Below are positions 41,029 through 50,466 of a DNA stretch of 64,000 bases, piece by piece (position 1 is the stretch's first letter; every line of letters begins with the position of its first letter). Source of the stretch: Empedobacter brevis NBRC 14943 = ATCC 43319 (lineage in GTDB: Bacteria > Bacteroidota > Bacteroidia > Flavobacteriales > Weeksellaceae). Both the position numbers and the translations under genes were made by a program. Below the pieces are notes generated by a model. That model was not told the origin of the DNA. It saw only the letters and a program-made list of their open reading frames with translations, and searched no databases. Location of the stretch: assembly GCF_000382425.1 (NCBI RefSeq), contig NZ_KB908293.1, positions 248,001-312,000 on the forward strand, given 5' to 3'.

Positions 41029-43601
41029 TATTCCTCTATATTTTTTTCTTGATTATTACTCTCTTCAATTGTATCAAACAACGTTGGTTGTTGCTCTTCT
41101 TCCATCATCTCTTCCTCTTCTTCAGGTTCTTCAAATGGAAGTGGCGTTAAAACATTAATTTGCTTCAGTTTATATGCTGTCAACTGATTTCCTTGCGCTT
41201 TAATTCCTTTAACTGCAATAAATTCTTCTAAATTAATGACTTCTGATTCTTTTTCTATTCCTTTCACTTTTGGAAAAACCAATTCGATAACAGGTAAATA
41301 ATCCGTCGAAACCACTTTGATTGAAGACTTATTATCTTCCAAAGAATAAAAAATTTGAGGTGAAAAAGTATCTTCTAAGGTAAATCGTTTGACAAAATAA
41401 CGGTCTTTTTCTGCATCAAAATACACACAAGAAATCGGTTTGTTCGGTTTCCATTTCTCAATAATTTCTAAATCTTCATCAAAACGATTACTTAAATCGA
41501 ACGAAACTAATTTAGCTTCTCCTTTTTTATTAATTGTTAAAATCTTATCATCTCCTTTGAAAGAACCAAGTAAAATACCCAATCCATCAGCGTTTAAACG
41601 TTTTGTATCCGTATCAAACCAAATTTGACGAGGTGCCAAAGTCGAAACACCTTCTTCTTTCAATTCTACTTTTTTAATCGGATACTTTGTAACTAAATTC
41701 CCTTTCGATGCGCGTCCTTTAATCGCTAAATCTGCAAAATTAATATCAAATTTCAGTTTTTTAATGCGCTGGTGTGTTTTCAAGATGATTGAAACGACTT
41801 CTGCTTCACCGTTAGGATTCGCAGAAAAATACAACACTTCCGAGCCTTTATTTCCTGCCGTCAAATCGTACGCTTTATCACGTGTAATCCCTGTAACTGC
41901 AAATCTTTTTTGATAAGCCGGTCCATTTTTCCCATCACGGTAAATTAAATTATAAATGGTGCGTTTATCGTTTTTATGCCAAATTCCGACATGAATAATT
42001 CCTTTTCCCACAAAAGTTTTTGCATCAACTTTCGTTACAATCATCGAACCATCCTGTTTGAATACAACAATATCATCAATATCTGAACACTCAAATAAAT
42101 ATTCGTCTTTTTTCAATGAGGTTCCAATAAAACCTTCGGTTCTATCTACATAAAAACGAGTATTTGCAACGGCAACTTTTGTCGCATCAATTGTATCAAA
42201 TGTTCTGATTTCAGTTTTACGCTCCTTGTCTTTTCCGTATTTCGTTTTTAAATTTTTAAAATAATCAATTGCATAATCAATCAAATTAGCTAAATGATAT
42301 TTTACATTTTCGATTTTTTCTTCTAAAGATTCAATAAATTGCTGTGCTTTATCCAAATCGAATTTTGAAATACGTTTGATTCGTATTTCAGTCAAGCGCG
42401 TTATATCTTCTTCTGTAACTGAACGAATCAAATGCGAAATATATGGTTTCAATCCTTTATCAATAGCCCCAATAACTCCTTCCCATGTTTCTTCTTCTTC
42501 AATGTCATGGTAAATTCTATTTTCGATAAAAATTCGCTCCAACGAAGAAAAATGCCATTGTTCTTGTAATTCATCCAACTCAATTTCCAACTCTTTTTTC
42601 AACAACTCAACGGTATTGTTTGTGTTATGAATAAGAATTTCAGAGACCGTTAGAAACTCAGGTGTTTGCTCATTAATCACACATGCATTTGGCGAAATGG
42701 AAATTTCACAATCTGTAAATGCATACAGCGCATCTATTGTTTTATCCGGGCTACTTCCAGGAACAAGATGAATCAGGATTTCGACTTCGGCAGCTGTATT
42801 GTCTTCAATTTTCTTGATTTTGATTTTACCTTTATCGTTGGCTTTCAAAACCGAATCAATCAAAGAACCTGTTGTTGTTCCGTAAGGAATTTCTGTAATT
42901 TTAAGTGTTGTTTTATCCTCTTGTATAATTTTTGCACGAATACGGACTTTACCTCCACGTAATCCATCATTATAATCAGAAACATCAATCAAGCCTGATG
43001 TTAAAAAATCAGGAAAAACTTGGAATTTCTTTCCCTTAAGATGTAAAATTGAAGCATCGATTAATTCATTAAAATTATGTGGTAAGATCTTGGTAGACAA
43101 TCCCACTGCAATACCTTCCACTCCTTGTGCCAAAAGCAACGGAAACTTAATTGGAAGATCGATTGGTTCTTTATTTCGACCATCGTAAGAAGGCTGCCAT
43201 TTTGTAGTTTTTGGATTATAAACAACTTCTAAAGCAAATTTCGTCAATCTCGCTTCAATATAACGAGAAGCTGCAGCTCGGTCACCAGTATAGACATTCC
43301 CCCAGTTTCCCTGCATATCGATCAATAATTCTTTTTGACCAATCTGCACCATTGCATCGGAAATCGCCATATCACCATGTGGGTGATATTTCATTGTATT
43401 TCCTACAATATTTGCGACTTTATTATATCGTCCATCTTCCAATTCACGCATGGAATGTAAAATTCTACGCTGAACCGGCTTCAATCCATCGTAGATAGAC
43501 GGAATTGCTCGTTCTAAAATTACATAAGAAGCATAATCAAGAAACCATTCCTGGTACATACCAGAAACCTTCTTGATGCTCTCTTGATTGTCTTGCATCA
43601 T
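41028..43601 (-). CDS. parC: DNA topoisomerase IV subunit A
   Basis: Decatenase subunit that cuts DNA. The 857-aa protein has the N-terminal winged-helix/tower breakage domain with catalytic Tyr 114 (AASRYIEARL) and GLKPVQRRIL near 39-48. The C-terminal part is a shortened propeller-like domain ending in a very acidic tail (EEPEEEEEMMEEEQQ). It is ParC rather than GyrA, judged by the partner parE and the short C-terminus. The quinolone-determining stretch reads HPHGDMAISDAMV, with Met 78 where many bacteria have Ser. Two in-frame ATGs open the gene. Confidence 0.94.
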   Translation of the reverse strand: MMQDNQESIKKVSGMYQEWFLDYASYVILERAIPSIYDGLKPVQRRILHSMRELEDGRYNKVANIVGNTMKYHPHGDMAISDAMVQIGQKELLIDMQGNWGNVYTGDRAAASRYIEARLTKFALEVVYNPKTTKWQPSYDGRNKEPIDLPIKFPLLLAQGVEGIAVGLSTKILPHNFNELIDASILHLKGKKFQVFPDFLTSGLIDVSDYNDGLRGGKVRIRAKIIQEDKTTLKITEIPYGTTTGSLIDSVLKANDKGKIKIKKIEDNTAAEVEILIHLVPGSSPDKTIDALYAFTDCEISISPNACVINEQTPEFLTVSEILIHNTNNTVELLKKELEIELDELQEQWHFSSLERIFIENRIYHDIEEEETWEGVIGAIDKGLKPYISHLIRSVTEEDITRLTEIRIKRISKFDLDKAQQFIESLEEKIENVKYHLANLIDYAIDYFKNLKTKYGKDKERKTEIRTFDTIDATKVAVANTRFYVDRTEGFIGTSLKKDEYLFECSDIDDIVVFKQDGSMIVTKVDAKTFVGKGIIHVGIWHKNDKRTIYNLIYRDGKNGPAYQKRFAVTGITRDKAYDLTAGNKGSEVLYFSANPNGEAEVVSIILKTHQRIKKLKFDINFADLAIKGRASKGNLVTKYPIKKVELKEEGVSTLAPRQIWFDTDTKRLNADGLGILLGSFKGDDKILTINKKGEAKLVSFDLSNRFDEDLEIIEKWKPNKPISCVYFDAEKDRYFVKRFTLEDTFSPQIFYSLEDNKSSIKVVSTDYLPVIELVFPKVKGIEKESEVINLEEFIAVKGIKAQGNQLTAYKLKQINVLTPLPFEEPEEEEEMMEEEQQPTLFDTIEESNNQEKNIEE

Positions 43602-43602
43602 G

Positions 43603-44109
43603 TTATATAGCTACTTCTACATTGTTCCTGACCTCATCATTAGACTTTACTATTTTGTCTAATTCGGTCAAAATACTATTAATATTTCGATTAGAAATAA
43701 ATGCTAAACGAAATTTTACTTTTGTTAAATTGTTTGGATTCTTCTTACTATTAATATAAAGAACAAGATTTTTAGATAGAATGCCATTGTGGAACTCATA
43801 CTTGATCAATTTATATTTTGGTAAATCTATTTTGTTAATTTTTGAATCTATAAAGGATAAAAATCCAACATTTTTAGTCTCAAAAGTTATCGTTTCACCT
43901 TTTGTATCCATTACAAAAAATTGATTTCCACTTTTATAACTAATATAAATTAACAAACAAATAAAAATGGTTACAACATAAGGTGACACAATATGATACT
44001 TGTGTGGTAAAACACCTGTATACATTATAAGGTTTAGAATGATTAAAATAACGATTGCGATATTCAGTACTTTGAATAACTGAATCACATTTTTATTATT
44101 TTTTTTCAT
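43603..44109 (-). CDS. Membrane protein of unknown function between parE and parC
   Basis: A 168-aa protein with two TM helices (about 13-32 and 42-60) and a ~105-residue soluble C-terminal part rich in Lys, Asn and beta-prone residues, somewhat like bacterial PH-like domains (speculative). No family is recognised. It starts about 50 bases after parE and ends one base before parC, so it is co-transcribed. Base use is more AT-rich than its neighbours and its product has no evident link to topoisomerase, suggesting later insertion into the operon. Confidence 0.6.
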   Translation of the reverse strand: MKKNNKNVIQLFKVLNIAIVILIILNLIMYTGVLPHKYHIVSPYVVTIFICLLIYISYKSGNQFFVMDTKGETITFETKNVGFLSFIDSKINKIDLPKYKLIKYEFHNGILSKNLVLYINSKKNPNNLTKVKFRLAFISNRNINSILTELDKIVKSNDEVRNNVEVAI

Positions 44110-44160
44110 AATTAAAATAGGTATTTGGTTAGGTAGGAAGTAAGTTTTGTGGTATATAAA

Positions 44161-46011
44161 TTAGTTTTTTATGGCTTCTATCGCCAAATTGTTAATAATA
44201 AATTCTTGTCTTGTCGGAGTATTTTTTCCCATATAAAATTCTAAAAGACTATCAATTGTTTGATCTTTTCCAATCATAACCGGTTCCAATCGAATATCTT
44301 TCCCTATAAAGTGCTTAAACTCGTCCGGAGAAATTTCTCCTAATCCTTTGAATCGTGTAATTTCAGGATTTTTGATTTCTTCCAATGCTTTTATTCTTTC
44401 AGCTTCAGAATAACAATAACGTGTCTCCTTTTTGTTTCTTACACGGAAAAGTGGTGTTTGCAAAATATACAAATGCCCTTCTTTTATCAATTCCGGAAAA
44501 AATTGTAAGAAAAACGTAATAATCAATAAACGAATGTGCATCCCGTCTACATCGGCATCAGTTGCAATCACCACATTATTGTAACGCAAATCCTCCAATC
44601 CTTCTTCAATATTTAGAGCCGCCTGCAAAAGGTTAAATTCTTCATTTTCGTACACGATTTTCTTTGTTAAACCATACGAATTCAAAGGCTTTCCTCTCAA
44701 ACTAAATACCGCTTGCGTTTCGACACTTCTACTTTTTGTGATCGATCCACTGGCAGAATCTCCCTCGGTAATAAAAATTGTAGTATCCAAGCGCAATTCA
44801 GCTTTTGGATCATTGTAATGTTGACGACAATCACGCAGCTTCTTATTGTGTAAACTCACTTTTTTCGCACGATCACGTGCTAATTTTCGTATCCCGGAAA
44901 GCTCTTTCCTTTCTGTTTCAGATTGCTTTATCTTACGTTCCAGAGCTTGTGCAACCTCTGTATTTTTATGTAAAAAGTTATCGAGGTTGGTTTTGATAAA
45001 ATCGTTTACAAACGTACGAACCGTTGTCATCCCCGGTCCAATTTCGTTGGAACCAAGTTTTGTTTTTGTTTGAGATTCGAAAACAGGTTCAATCACTTTA
45101 ATTGAAATTGCACCAATGATTGATTTTCTAATATCCGCAGGATCATAATTTTTATTATAAAATTCGCGAACAGTTTTCACTACTGCCTCTTTAAAAGCTG
45201 TTAAATGTGTCCCTCCCTGCGTTGTATTTTGTCCATTCACAAAAGAATAATAGGTTTCCGAATAGGATTTAGAACTATGTGTCATCGCAATTTCGATGTC
45301 CTCTCCTTTCAAATGGATAATGTCGTAAATCGTTTCTTCCTCTATATTATCTTTCAATAAATCTTTTAATCCGTCTTTTGAAAAGAATTCTTCTCCATTG
45401 AAAATGATTTTTAATCCCGGATTTAAGTAAACATAGTTTTTCAACATTTTGTCTACATATTCTTTTCTGAATTTAAAATTTAAGAAAATTGATTTATCCG
45501 GAACAAATGTAATTTTAGTTCCTTTTCTCAAAGAAGTTTCTTTTTCATCTTCTTGGGCTTTTAAAATTCCTTGCTCAAATTCAGCTATACGCGTTTTTCC
45601 ATCTCGGATTGATTGCACCCGAAAAGAAGTTGACAATGCGTTCACTGCTTTGGTACCAACCCCATTCAGTCCAACTGATTTTTTGAACGCCTGTGAATCG
45701 TATTTACCCCCCGTATTCATCTTAGAAACAGCGTCTACCATTTTCCCTAGTGGAATACCACGACCATAATCGCGAACCGTCACTTCATCTTCGCGCAGAT
45801 TTATTTCGATTGTTTTCCCTGCACCCATTACAAATTCATCGATACAGTTATCCACAATCTCTTTCAACAAAATATAAATCCCATCATCCTGAGACGAACC
45901 ATCTCCCAGCTTCCCAATATACATCCCTGGTCGCATGCGAATATGTTCGCGCCAATCAAGTGTTTTGATATTGTCTTCTGTATAATTTACCTGTTGATCT
46001 ATTTCTGACAT
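44161..46011 (-). CDS. parE: DNA topoisomerase IV subunit B
   Basis: ATPase subunit of topoisomerase IV. The 616-aa protein has the GHKL ATPase domain ([10 protein letters not shown] near 47-56; DYGRGIPLG near 77-85; [14 protein letters not shown] near 113-126), the transducer domain, and the Toprim domain ([10 protein letters not shown] near 415; [10 protein letters not shown] near 490). Length matches ParE (~630) rather than GyrB (~800). It is the first gene of a parE, membrane protein, parC, rhomboid operon; a TATTTTTG box lies 30 bases upstream. Confidence 0.95.
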   Translation of the reverse strand: MSEIDQQVNYTEDNIKTLDWREHIRMRPGMYIGKLGDGSSQDDGIYILLKEIVDNCIDEFVMGAGKTIEINLREDEVTVRDYGRGIPLGKMVDAVSKMNTGGKYDSQAFKKSVGLNGVGTKAVNALSTSFRVQSIRDGKTRIAEFEQGILKAQEDEKETSLRKGTKITFVPDKSIFLNFKFRKEYVDKMLKNYVYLNPGLKIIFNGEEFFSKDGLKDLLKDNIEEETIYDIIHLKGEDIEIAMTHSSKSYSETYYSFVNGQNTTQGGTHLTAFKEAVVKTVREFYNKNYDPADIRKSIIGAISIKVIEPVFESQTKTKLGSNEIGPGMTTVRTFVNDFIKTNLDNFLHKNTEVAQALERKIKQSETERKELSGIRKLARDRAKKVSLHNKKLRDCRQHYNDPKAELRLDTTIFITEGDSASGSITKSRSVETQAVFSLRGKPLNSYGLTKKIVYENEEFNLLQAALNIEEGLEDLRYNNVVIATDADVDGMHIRLLIITFFLQFFPELIKEGHLYILQTPLFRVRNKKETRYCYSEAERIKALEEIKNPEITRFKGLGEISPDEFKHFIGKDIRLEPVMIGKDQTIDSLLEFYMGKNTPTRQEFIINNLAIEAIKN

Positions 46012-46040
46012 TTGAGTTGTTGAGTGTTAAACGAGTTTTA

Positions 46041-46048
46041 CAAAAATA
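46041..46048 (-). promoter_or_regulatory. Putative -7 box (TATTTTTG) for the parE operon
   Basis: An exact TAnnTTTG match on the minus strand; no -33 TTG at the usual distance. Confidence 0.45.
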
Positions 46049-46118
46049 AGAAAAAAATTCATAAAAATATGAAGGTTCATTGTTTTGATTTTGAGTAAAA
46101 TCAACCTAATTTACGGCT

Positions 46119-47258
46119 ATGATTAAATCAAAATTACCACATGTTTCGACGACCATTTTTTCGGTAATGAGTCAACTGGCAACTGAACATCAAGCAATAA
46201 ATTTAGCGCAAGGTTTTCCTGATTTTGATGCAGATCCTGAATTGATTAACCGTTTAAATTTTTATTCTTCTCAAAATTACAATCAATACGCGCCAATGTC
46301 CGGCGTCGAAAAATTACGTGTACTACTTTCAGAAAAATATTCTCATTTGTATCAGTCTGAGTACGATTTTCAGCATGAAATTAATATAACCAGCGGTGCA
46401 AGCCAAGCCATTTTTAATGTCATTTCTACATTAATTCATCCAAATGATGAAGTCATCATTTTTGAACCTGCTTACGATTTGTATCAACCAACAGTTGAGT
46501 TATTTGGCGGAAAAATAGTTCCGATTCAATTAACATACCCTGATTATTCAATTGATTTTACAATATTAAAACAAAAAATAACGGATAAAACAAAACTAAT
46601 CATCGTCAACAATCCGAATAATCCAACAGGACGAATTTTAGCTGAAGATGATTTAAAACAATTTGAACAAATTTTAAAAGACACCAATTGTTATTTACTG
46701 GCGGATGAAGTGTACGAACACATTACATTTGACGGAAAACCCCACCATAGTTTTGCTCTACTGAATGCAGTGAAAGATAAAATTTTTATCGTCGGTTCTT
46801 TTGGAAAATTGTTTCATATTACCGGCTGGAAAATTGGTTACATTTTAGCTGAAAAGGAATTGATGAAAGAATTTAGAAAATGTCATCAATTCAATACGTT
46901 TTCTACACACACTCCTTCCCAATATGCCATTGCCGATTATTTAGAATACCCTGAACATTACTTACAGCTAAATGATTTTTTCCAGCAAAAAAGAGATTTT
47001 TTTATACATGGTTTAAAGTCGACAAGTTTTGATGTTTTACCTTGTGAAGGAACGTATTTTATCAGTGCAAATTATGCTAAAATAAGTGATCTGCCAGACA
47101 ATGAATTTGCGAAACAATTGACTGAACAACATAAAGTAGCGACCATCCCGATTTCGGCATTTTATCACAATAAAAAAGATGACCATGTGATTCGGTTTTG
47201 TTTCGCTAAAAAAGATGAAACCTTATTAAACGCATTGGATAATTTGAATAAAGTTTAA
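46119..47258 (+). CDS. PLP-dependent aminotransferase class I/II (methionine/kynurenine aminotransferase-like)
   Basis: A 379-aa fold-type I aminotransferase. It begins KLPHVSTTIFSVMSQLATEHQAINLAQGFPDFD, typical of the YbdL/kynurenine aminotransferase branch annotated as methionine aminotransferase. NNPNNPTGRIL, ADEVYEHITFDG and the PLP lysine motif SFGKLFHITGWKIGY (around residue 230) are present. Likely transaminates methionine with a 2-oxo acid, as in methionine salvage, but aromatic substrates are also possible. Monocistronic, divergent from parE. Confidence 0.87.
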   Translation: MIKSKLPHVSTTIFSVMSQLATEHQAINLAQGFPDFDADPELINRLNFYSSQNYNQYAPMSGVEKLRVLLSEKYSHLYQSEYDFQHEINITSGASQAIFNVISTLIHPNDEVIIFEPAYDLYQPTVELFGGKIVPIQLTYPDYSIDFTILKQKITDKTKLIIVNNPNNPTGRILAEDDLKQFEQILKDTNCYLLADEVYEHITFDGKPHHSFALLNAVKDKIFIVGSFGKLFHITGWKIGYILAEKELMKEFRKCHQFNTFSTHTPSQYAIADYLEYPEHYLQLNDFFQQKRDFFIHGLKSTSFDVLPCEGTYFISANYAKISDLPDNEFAKQLTEQHKVATIPISAFYHNKKDDHVIRFCFAKKDETLLNALDNLNKV

Positions 47259-47288
47259 AAAGAGTTGCATTTCTACAACTCTTTTTTC
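47256..47288. terminator. Terminator between the aminotransferase and T9SS cargo genes
   Basis: An 11-bp stem (AAAAAGAGTTG and its complement), an 8-nt loop and a T-run on each strand; it overlaps the aminotransferase stop. Confidence 0.85.
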
Positions 47289-47294
47289 TTGCGC

Positions 47295-48095
47295 TTATTT
47301 TTTTACAATTTTTCTTGAAACAACATGATCGCCTGTATAAAAATTAACGATATAAATTCCTTTTGGCAAAGAAGAAATATTGGCTTCTGATTGGTGAACT
47401 TCCATTACAAATTTTCCCGTTACATCGAAAATCTTCATTCTTTTTACATCTGTTAAACCTGAAACTTTTACCAATCCGTTTTTTTCATCTTGGTAAACTA
47501 CAACTTTTAATTTGTTAACATCTGAAATAGATAATTTCGTTTCTTCTAAAACCTGAACATTGTCCATAATTAAAACCATGACATTCGAAGAATTATAATG
47601 TCTAAAAATGAATTGCACATCTTGTCCTGCATATTCACTAACATCAATATCGATATGTTTAGCTTCTGTTGCATAACCTTTATCCAAAGTTTCTTCGAAA
47701 ACAGCCTCTTCCGAACCTATAAATTCAACATTAGCAGGAATAACATAGACAGCATAATGTTCTTCAAATAATTCTTCATCATCCATCGTACCTACATCAA
47801 ATTTCAAGCTTAGTTTTTTATCTGAATTCTTTGGTAGAGAGATTACAGGACTTATTAATAAATTATCAGGAGTCAAAGCTTCCAGAAACCAAGACCAAGA
47901 TGTTACCGTATAACCAGTAAAAGCATCTAATGGAGAATTGTCATACTCCCAACTTGTACCATCACCATCTCTGTCAATCAATGTCCAAAGATCTCTACGT
48001 TCCTTAGATTCGAAATCTTCATTAAAAATAACGGTTTGAGAAAAACCTTCTAGGCTTACAAAAAATAAAGCTATAAAAAATAAATTTTTAATCAT
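47295..48095 (-). CDS. Secreted protein with choice-of-anchor (cleaved adhesin-like) domain and T9SS sorting domain
   Basis: A 266-aa protein with a signal peptide (MIKNLFFIALFFVSLEGFSQ). Residues 22-180 form a jelly-roll of the choice-of-anchor J/cleaved-adhesin type: it opens FNEDFESKERRDLWTLIDRDGDG, with later NLLISPVISLP and IMDNVQVLE. The C-terminal ~75 residues (KMKIFDVTGKFV, LPKGIYIVNFY, SRKIVKK) are a type A T9SS sorting domain. Predicted to be secreted and attached to the surface or released; the ligand is unknown. Confidence 0.84.
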   Translation of the reverse strand: MIKNLFFIALFFVSLEGFSQTVIFNEDFESKERRDLWTLIDRDGDGTSWEYDNSPLDAFTGYTVTSWSWFLEALTPDNLLISPVISLPKNSDKKLSLKFDVGTMDDEELFEEHYAVYVIPANVEFIGSEEAVFEETLDKGYATEAKHIDIDVSEYAGQDVQFIFRHYNSSNVMVLIMDNVQVLEETKLSISDVNKLKVVVYQDEKNGLVKVSGLTDVKRMKIFDVTGKFVMEVHQSEANISSLPKGIYIVNFYTGDHVVSRKIVKK

Positions 48096-48224
48096 ATGTG
48101 TTAATTTTACAATGAATTTAATAAAAAAAAGATATTAATACTAATTTTCAACCACTTCCTTGATGCATTTACATTTTAATAGTATAATAAATTCTCTAAG
48201 TATATAATCTAAATACTTTAAAAC

Positions 48225-48262
48225 AAAAAAAGAGTTCAATCAAAATGATTGAACTCTTTTTT
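48225..48262 (-). terminator. Terminator after ychF
   Basis: A stem of about 17 bp (AAAAAAGAGTTCAATCA and its complement), a 3-nt loop and a T-run. Confidence 0.88.
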
Positions 48263-48281
48263 ATATGGAATAGCTATTTAT

Positions 48282-49373
48282 CTAAACATTAAATAAGAAA
48301 TGCATAATATCACCATCTTGTACGATATATGCTTTTCCTTCTACATTTAATTTTCCTGCCTCACGACATTTAGATTCAGAACCATACGTAATGAAATCTT
48401 CAAATTTAATTACCTCAGCACGGATAAATCCTTTCTCAAAATCGGTATGAATTACTCCTGCTGCTTGTGGCCCTGTTGATCCTTTTTTGATTGTCCAAGC
48501 ACGGACCTCTTTAACACCTGCAGTAAAGTATGTTTCTAAATCCAATAATGAATAGGCAGAACGAATCAAACGATTAACACCCGGCTCCTCTAATCCTAAT
48601 TCCTCCAAGAAAATCTGGCGCTCGTCATAAGTCTCTAACTCGTTAATATCTGCTTCAATTTGCGCAGCTAAAATCAAGACTTCAGCATGCTCATCTTTTA
48701 CAGCCTCTTTTACTTGTGCGACAAATTCGTTTCCATCTTTTGCAGCAGACTCATCAACATTACATAAATATAGAACCGGTTTTGCCGTAATCAATTGCAA
48801 AGAATCTACAATTTCTTGCTCTTTTTCATCCAATTCCATTTCACGAACATTTTTCAACTCTTCTAAATGAGCTGTAACGGCAGTTAAAACTTCTACTACC
48901 TTTTGTTCATCTTTATTTCCTGCTTTTGCTGCTTTCTTCGATTTATCAATACGTTTTGAAACCGTATCCAAATCTTTTAATTGCAACTCTATATCAATTG
49001 TTTCTTTATCACGGATAGGATTAATTGTTCCATCAACGTGTGTAATATTTTCATTTTCGAAACAACGTAAAACGTGAATAATTGCATTACATTCACGAAT
49101 ATTACCCAAAAATTGATTTCCTAACCCCTCTCCTTTACTTGCTCCTTTTACTAAACCTGCAATATCTACAATCTCTACCACTGCAGGCACAACACGCTCA
49201 GGATTTACAATTTCTTCCAATTGATTTAATCGAGTATCCGGAACAGAAACAGTTCCTACATTCGGTTCAATTGTACAGAAAGGATAATTCGCCGATTGCG
49301 CTTTGGCATTCGACAAACAGTTAAATAAAGTAGATTTACCAACATTAGGCAATCCAACAATTCCACATTTCAT
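48282..49373 (-). CDS. ychF: Redox-regulated ATPase YchF (Obg/OLA1 family)
   Basis: P-loop NTPase that prefers ATP and binds ribosomes. The 363-aa length is normal. G1 is GLPNVGKST at 7-15, switch regions and G3 DIAGLVKGASKGEGLGNQFL near 68-87; the G4 motif is the ATP-specific NVDE (YLCNVDES near 202) instead of NKxD. The C-terminal TGS-like domain has the typical FTAGVKEVRAWTI and KAYIVQDGDIMHFLFNV ending. Monocistronic, with a TATCTTTG box at 49432-49439. Confidence 0.96.
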   Translation of the reverse strand: MKCGIVGLPNVGKSTLFNCLSNAKAQSANYPFCTIEPNVGTVSVPDTRLNQLEEIVNPERVVPAVVEIVDIAGLVKGASKGEGLGNQFLGNIRECNAIIHVLRCFENENITHVDGTINPIRDKETIDIELQLKDLDTVSKRIDKSKKAAKAGNKDEQKVVEVLTAVTAHLEELKNVREMELDEKEQEIVDSLQLITAKPVLYLCNVDESAAKDGNEFVAQVKEAVKDEHAEVLILAAQIEADINELETYDERQIFLEELGLEEPGVNRLIRSAYSLLDLETYFTAGVKEVRAWTIKKGSTGPQAAGVIHTDFEKGFIRAEVIKFEDFITYGSESKCREAGKLNVEGKAYIVQDGDIMHFLFNV

Positions 49374-49431
49374 ATATGTTGTCTCTTTTTTTAATGATTG
49401 AAGATTAGAACGATATTCTAATAAATTTGTG

Positions 49432-49439
49432 CAAAGATA
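49432..49439 (-). promoter_or_regulatory. Putative -7 box (TATCTTTG) for ychF
   Basis: An exact TAnnTTTG match on the minus strand, 58 bases before the ychF ATG. Confidence 0.4.
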
Positions 49440-49455
49440 ATGATTTCCATTAAAT

Positions 49456-49857
49456 TTATTTAACCGAAGAAAGCCTGTTGAATTTTATTGTTAAGACATT
49501 ACCGGAATACGATTTTATTTCTCCTAAAAAACAATCACAGGCTGATGCATAATTCAAATCATAATAGTTGGATGTTTTATCCAGGTTGATCTTTCTAAAT
49601 TTGAGTTGAGGAAAATTAAACATCACCGAATCTGTTAAATCTTTATCATCTCCATCTTGAAAATCAAATTCGATGTTCAGTTTTGATTGATTCGTCGAAA
49701 TATCCATGATCACTTCACTTTGTGAAAGAGGAACATCTAGTTTCTTCACTTTATAATCCACGAACTCTTGTTGCCATTTTCCTGTTATCGTTTTCAACTT
49801 ATTGGAGGCACAACTTGTAAGAAAAATCAAAAATCCAATTCCTAAAAAGTATTTCAT
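49456..49857 (-). CDS. Lipoprotein of unknown function
   Basis: The ATG at 49855-49857 is preferred to an in-frame TTG at 49884; 133 aa. Lipoprotein signal with Cys 16 (LIFLTSC). The mature part is about 115 residues, beta-rich, beginning ITGKWQQEFVDYKV like small lipocalin-like/META-type Bacteroidota lipoproteins, with a CDCF motif near the C-terminus. No family can be assigned confidently. Divergent from the thioredoxin-like gene. Confidence 0.6.
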   Translation of the reverse strand: MKYFLGIGFLIFLTSCASNKLKTITGKWQQEFVDYKVKKLDVPLSQSEVIMDISTNQSKLNIEFDFQDGDDKDLTDSVMFNFPQLKFRKINLDKTSNYYDLNYASACDCFLGEIKSYSGNVLTIKFNRLSSVK

Positions 49858-49918
49858 CTGTGTTAATTTTGATTGAAAATACAATTATTTTTTTACATTT
49901 ACTTAAATACTTATTGTA

Positions 49919-50431
49919 ATGAAATTAAAAGTCTTAATCGTTAGTTTTATGATTACCTTAACGGGAATTGTAAACGCGCAAACTGCGACAGAAATATTAA
50001 CAAAAGCTCAAAACCAAGCAAAAGTCGAAAACAAAAATGTCTTTTTGATTTTCCACGCGTCATGGTGCGGTTGGTGTAAAAAAATGGAAAAAAACATGGA
50101 CGATCCTGCTGTAAAATCATATTTTGATGCCAATTATGTCAAAACTTTTATCACTGTACAGGAACGTGCGGAAAAGAAAAATTTAGAAACTCCCGGCGGT
50201 GATATTGTTAACGAAAAATTAGGTGGAAAGGACCAAGGATTGCCTTTTTGGGTAATTTTAGATGCGAATGGAAAAGTACTGGAAGATTCCCGTGTAAATG
50301 GGCAAAACATTGGTGGTCCGGCTTCGGAAGAGGAAGTCAATAACCTAATTGCTAAATTGGAAACGACTTCTCAAAACGAAAAAGTAAATGCTGAAAAAAT
50401 AAAAGAAGTTTTTATTTTAAAAAAGAAATAG
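49919..50431 (+). CDS. Exported thioredoxin-family protein
   Basis: A 170-aa periplasmic thioredoxin-fold protein: signal peptide 1-20 (ITLTGIVNAQ) and active site CGWC at C50-C53 in FHASWCGWCKKME. The cis-Pro equivalent is in GLPFWVILDANGKV. An extra helical C-terminal tail follows. It may reduce or isomerise disulfides or serve cytochrome assembly; partners are not identifiable. Monocistronic. Confidence 0.87.
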   Translation: MKLKVLIVSFMITLTGIVNAQTATEILTKAQNQAKVENKNVFLIFHASWCGWCKKMEKNMDDPAVKSYFDANYVKTFITVQERAEKKNLETPGGDIVNEKLGGKDQGLPFWVILDANGKVLEDSRVNGQNIGGPASEEEVNNLIAKLETTSQNEKVNAEKIKEVFILKKK

Positions 50432-50437
50432 AGTCAT

Positions 50438-50466
50438 AAAAAGTCCGCTCAGTGAGCGGACTTTTT
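50438..50466. terminator. Bidirectional terminator between the thioredoxin-like and GldA-like genes
   Basis: Stem AAAAAGTCCGCTCA with its complement and a T-run; its edge overlaps the stop codon of the GldA-like gene. Confidence 0.85.
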
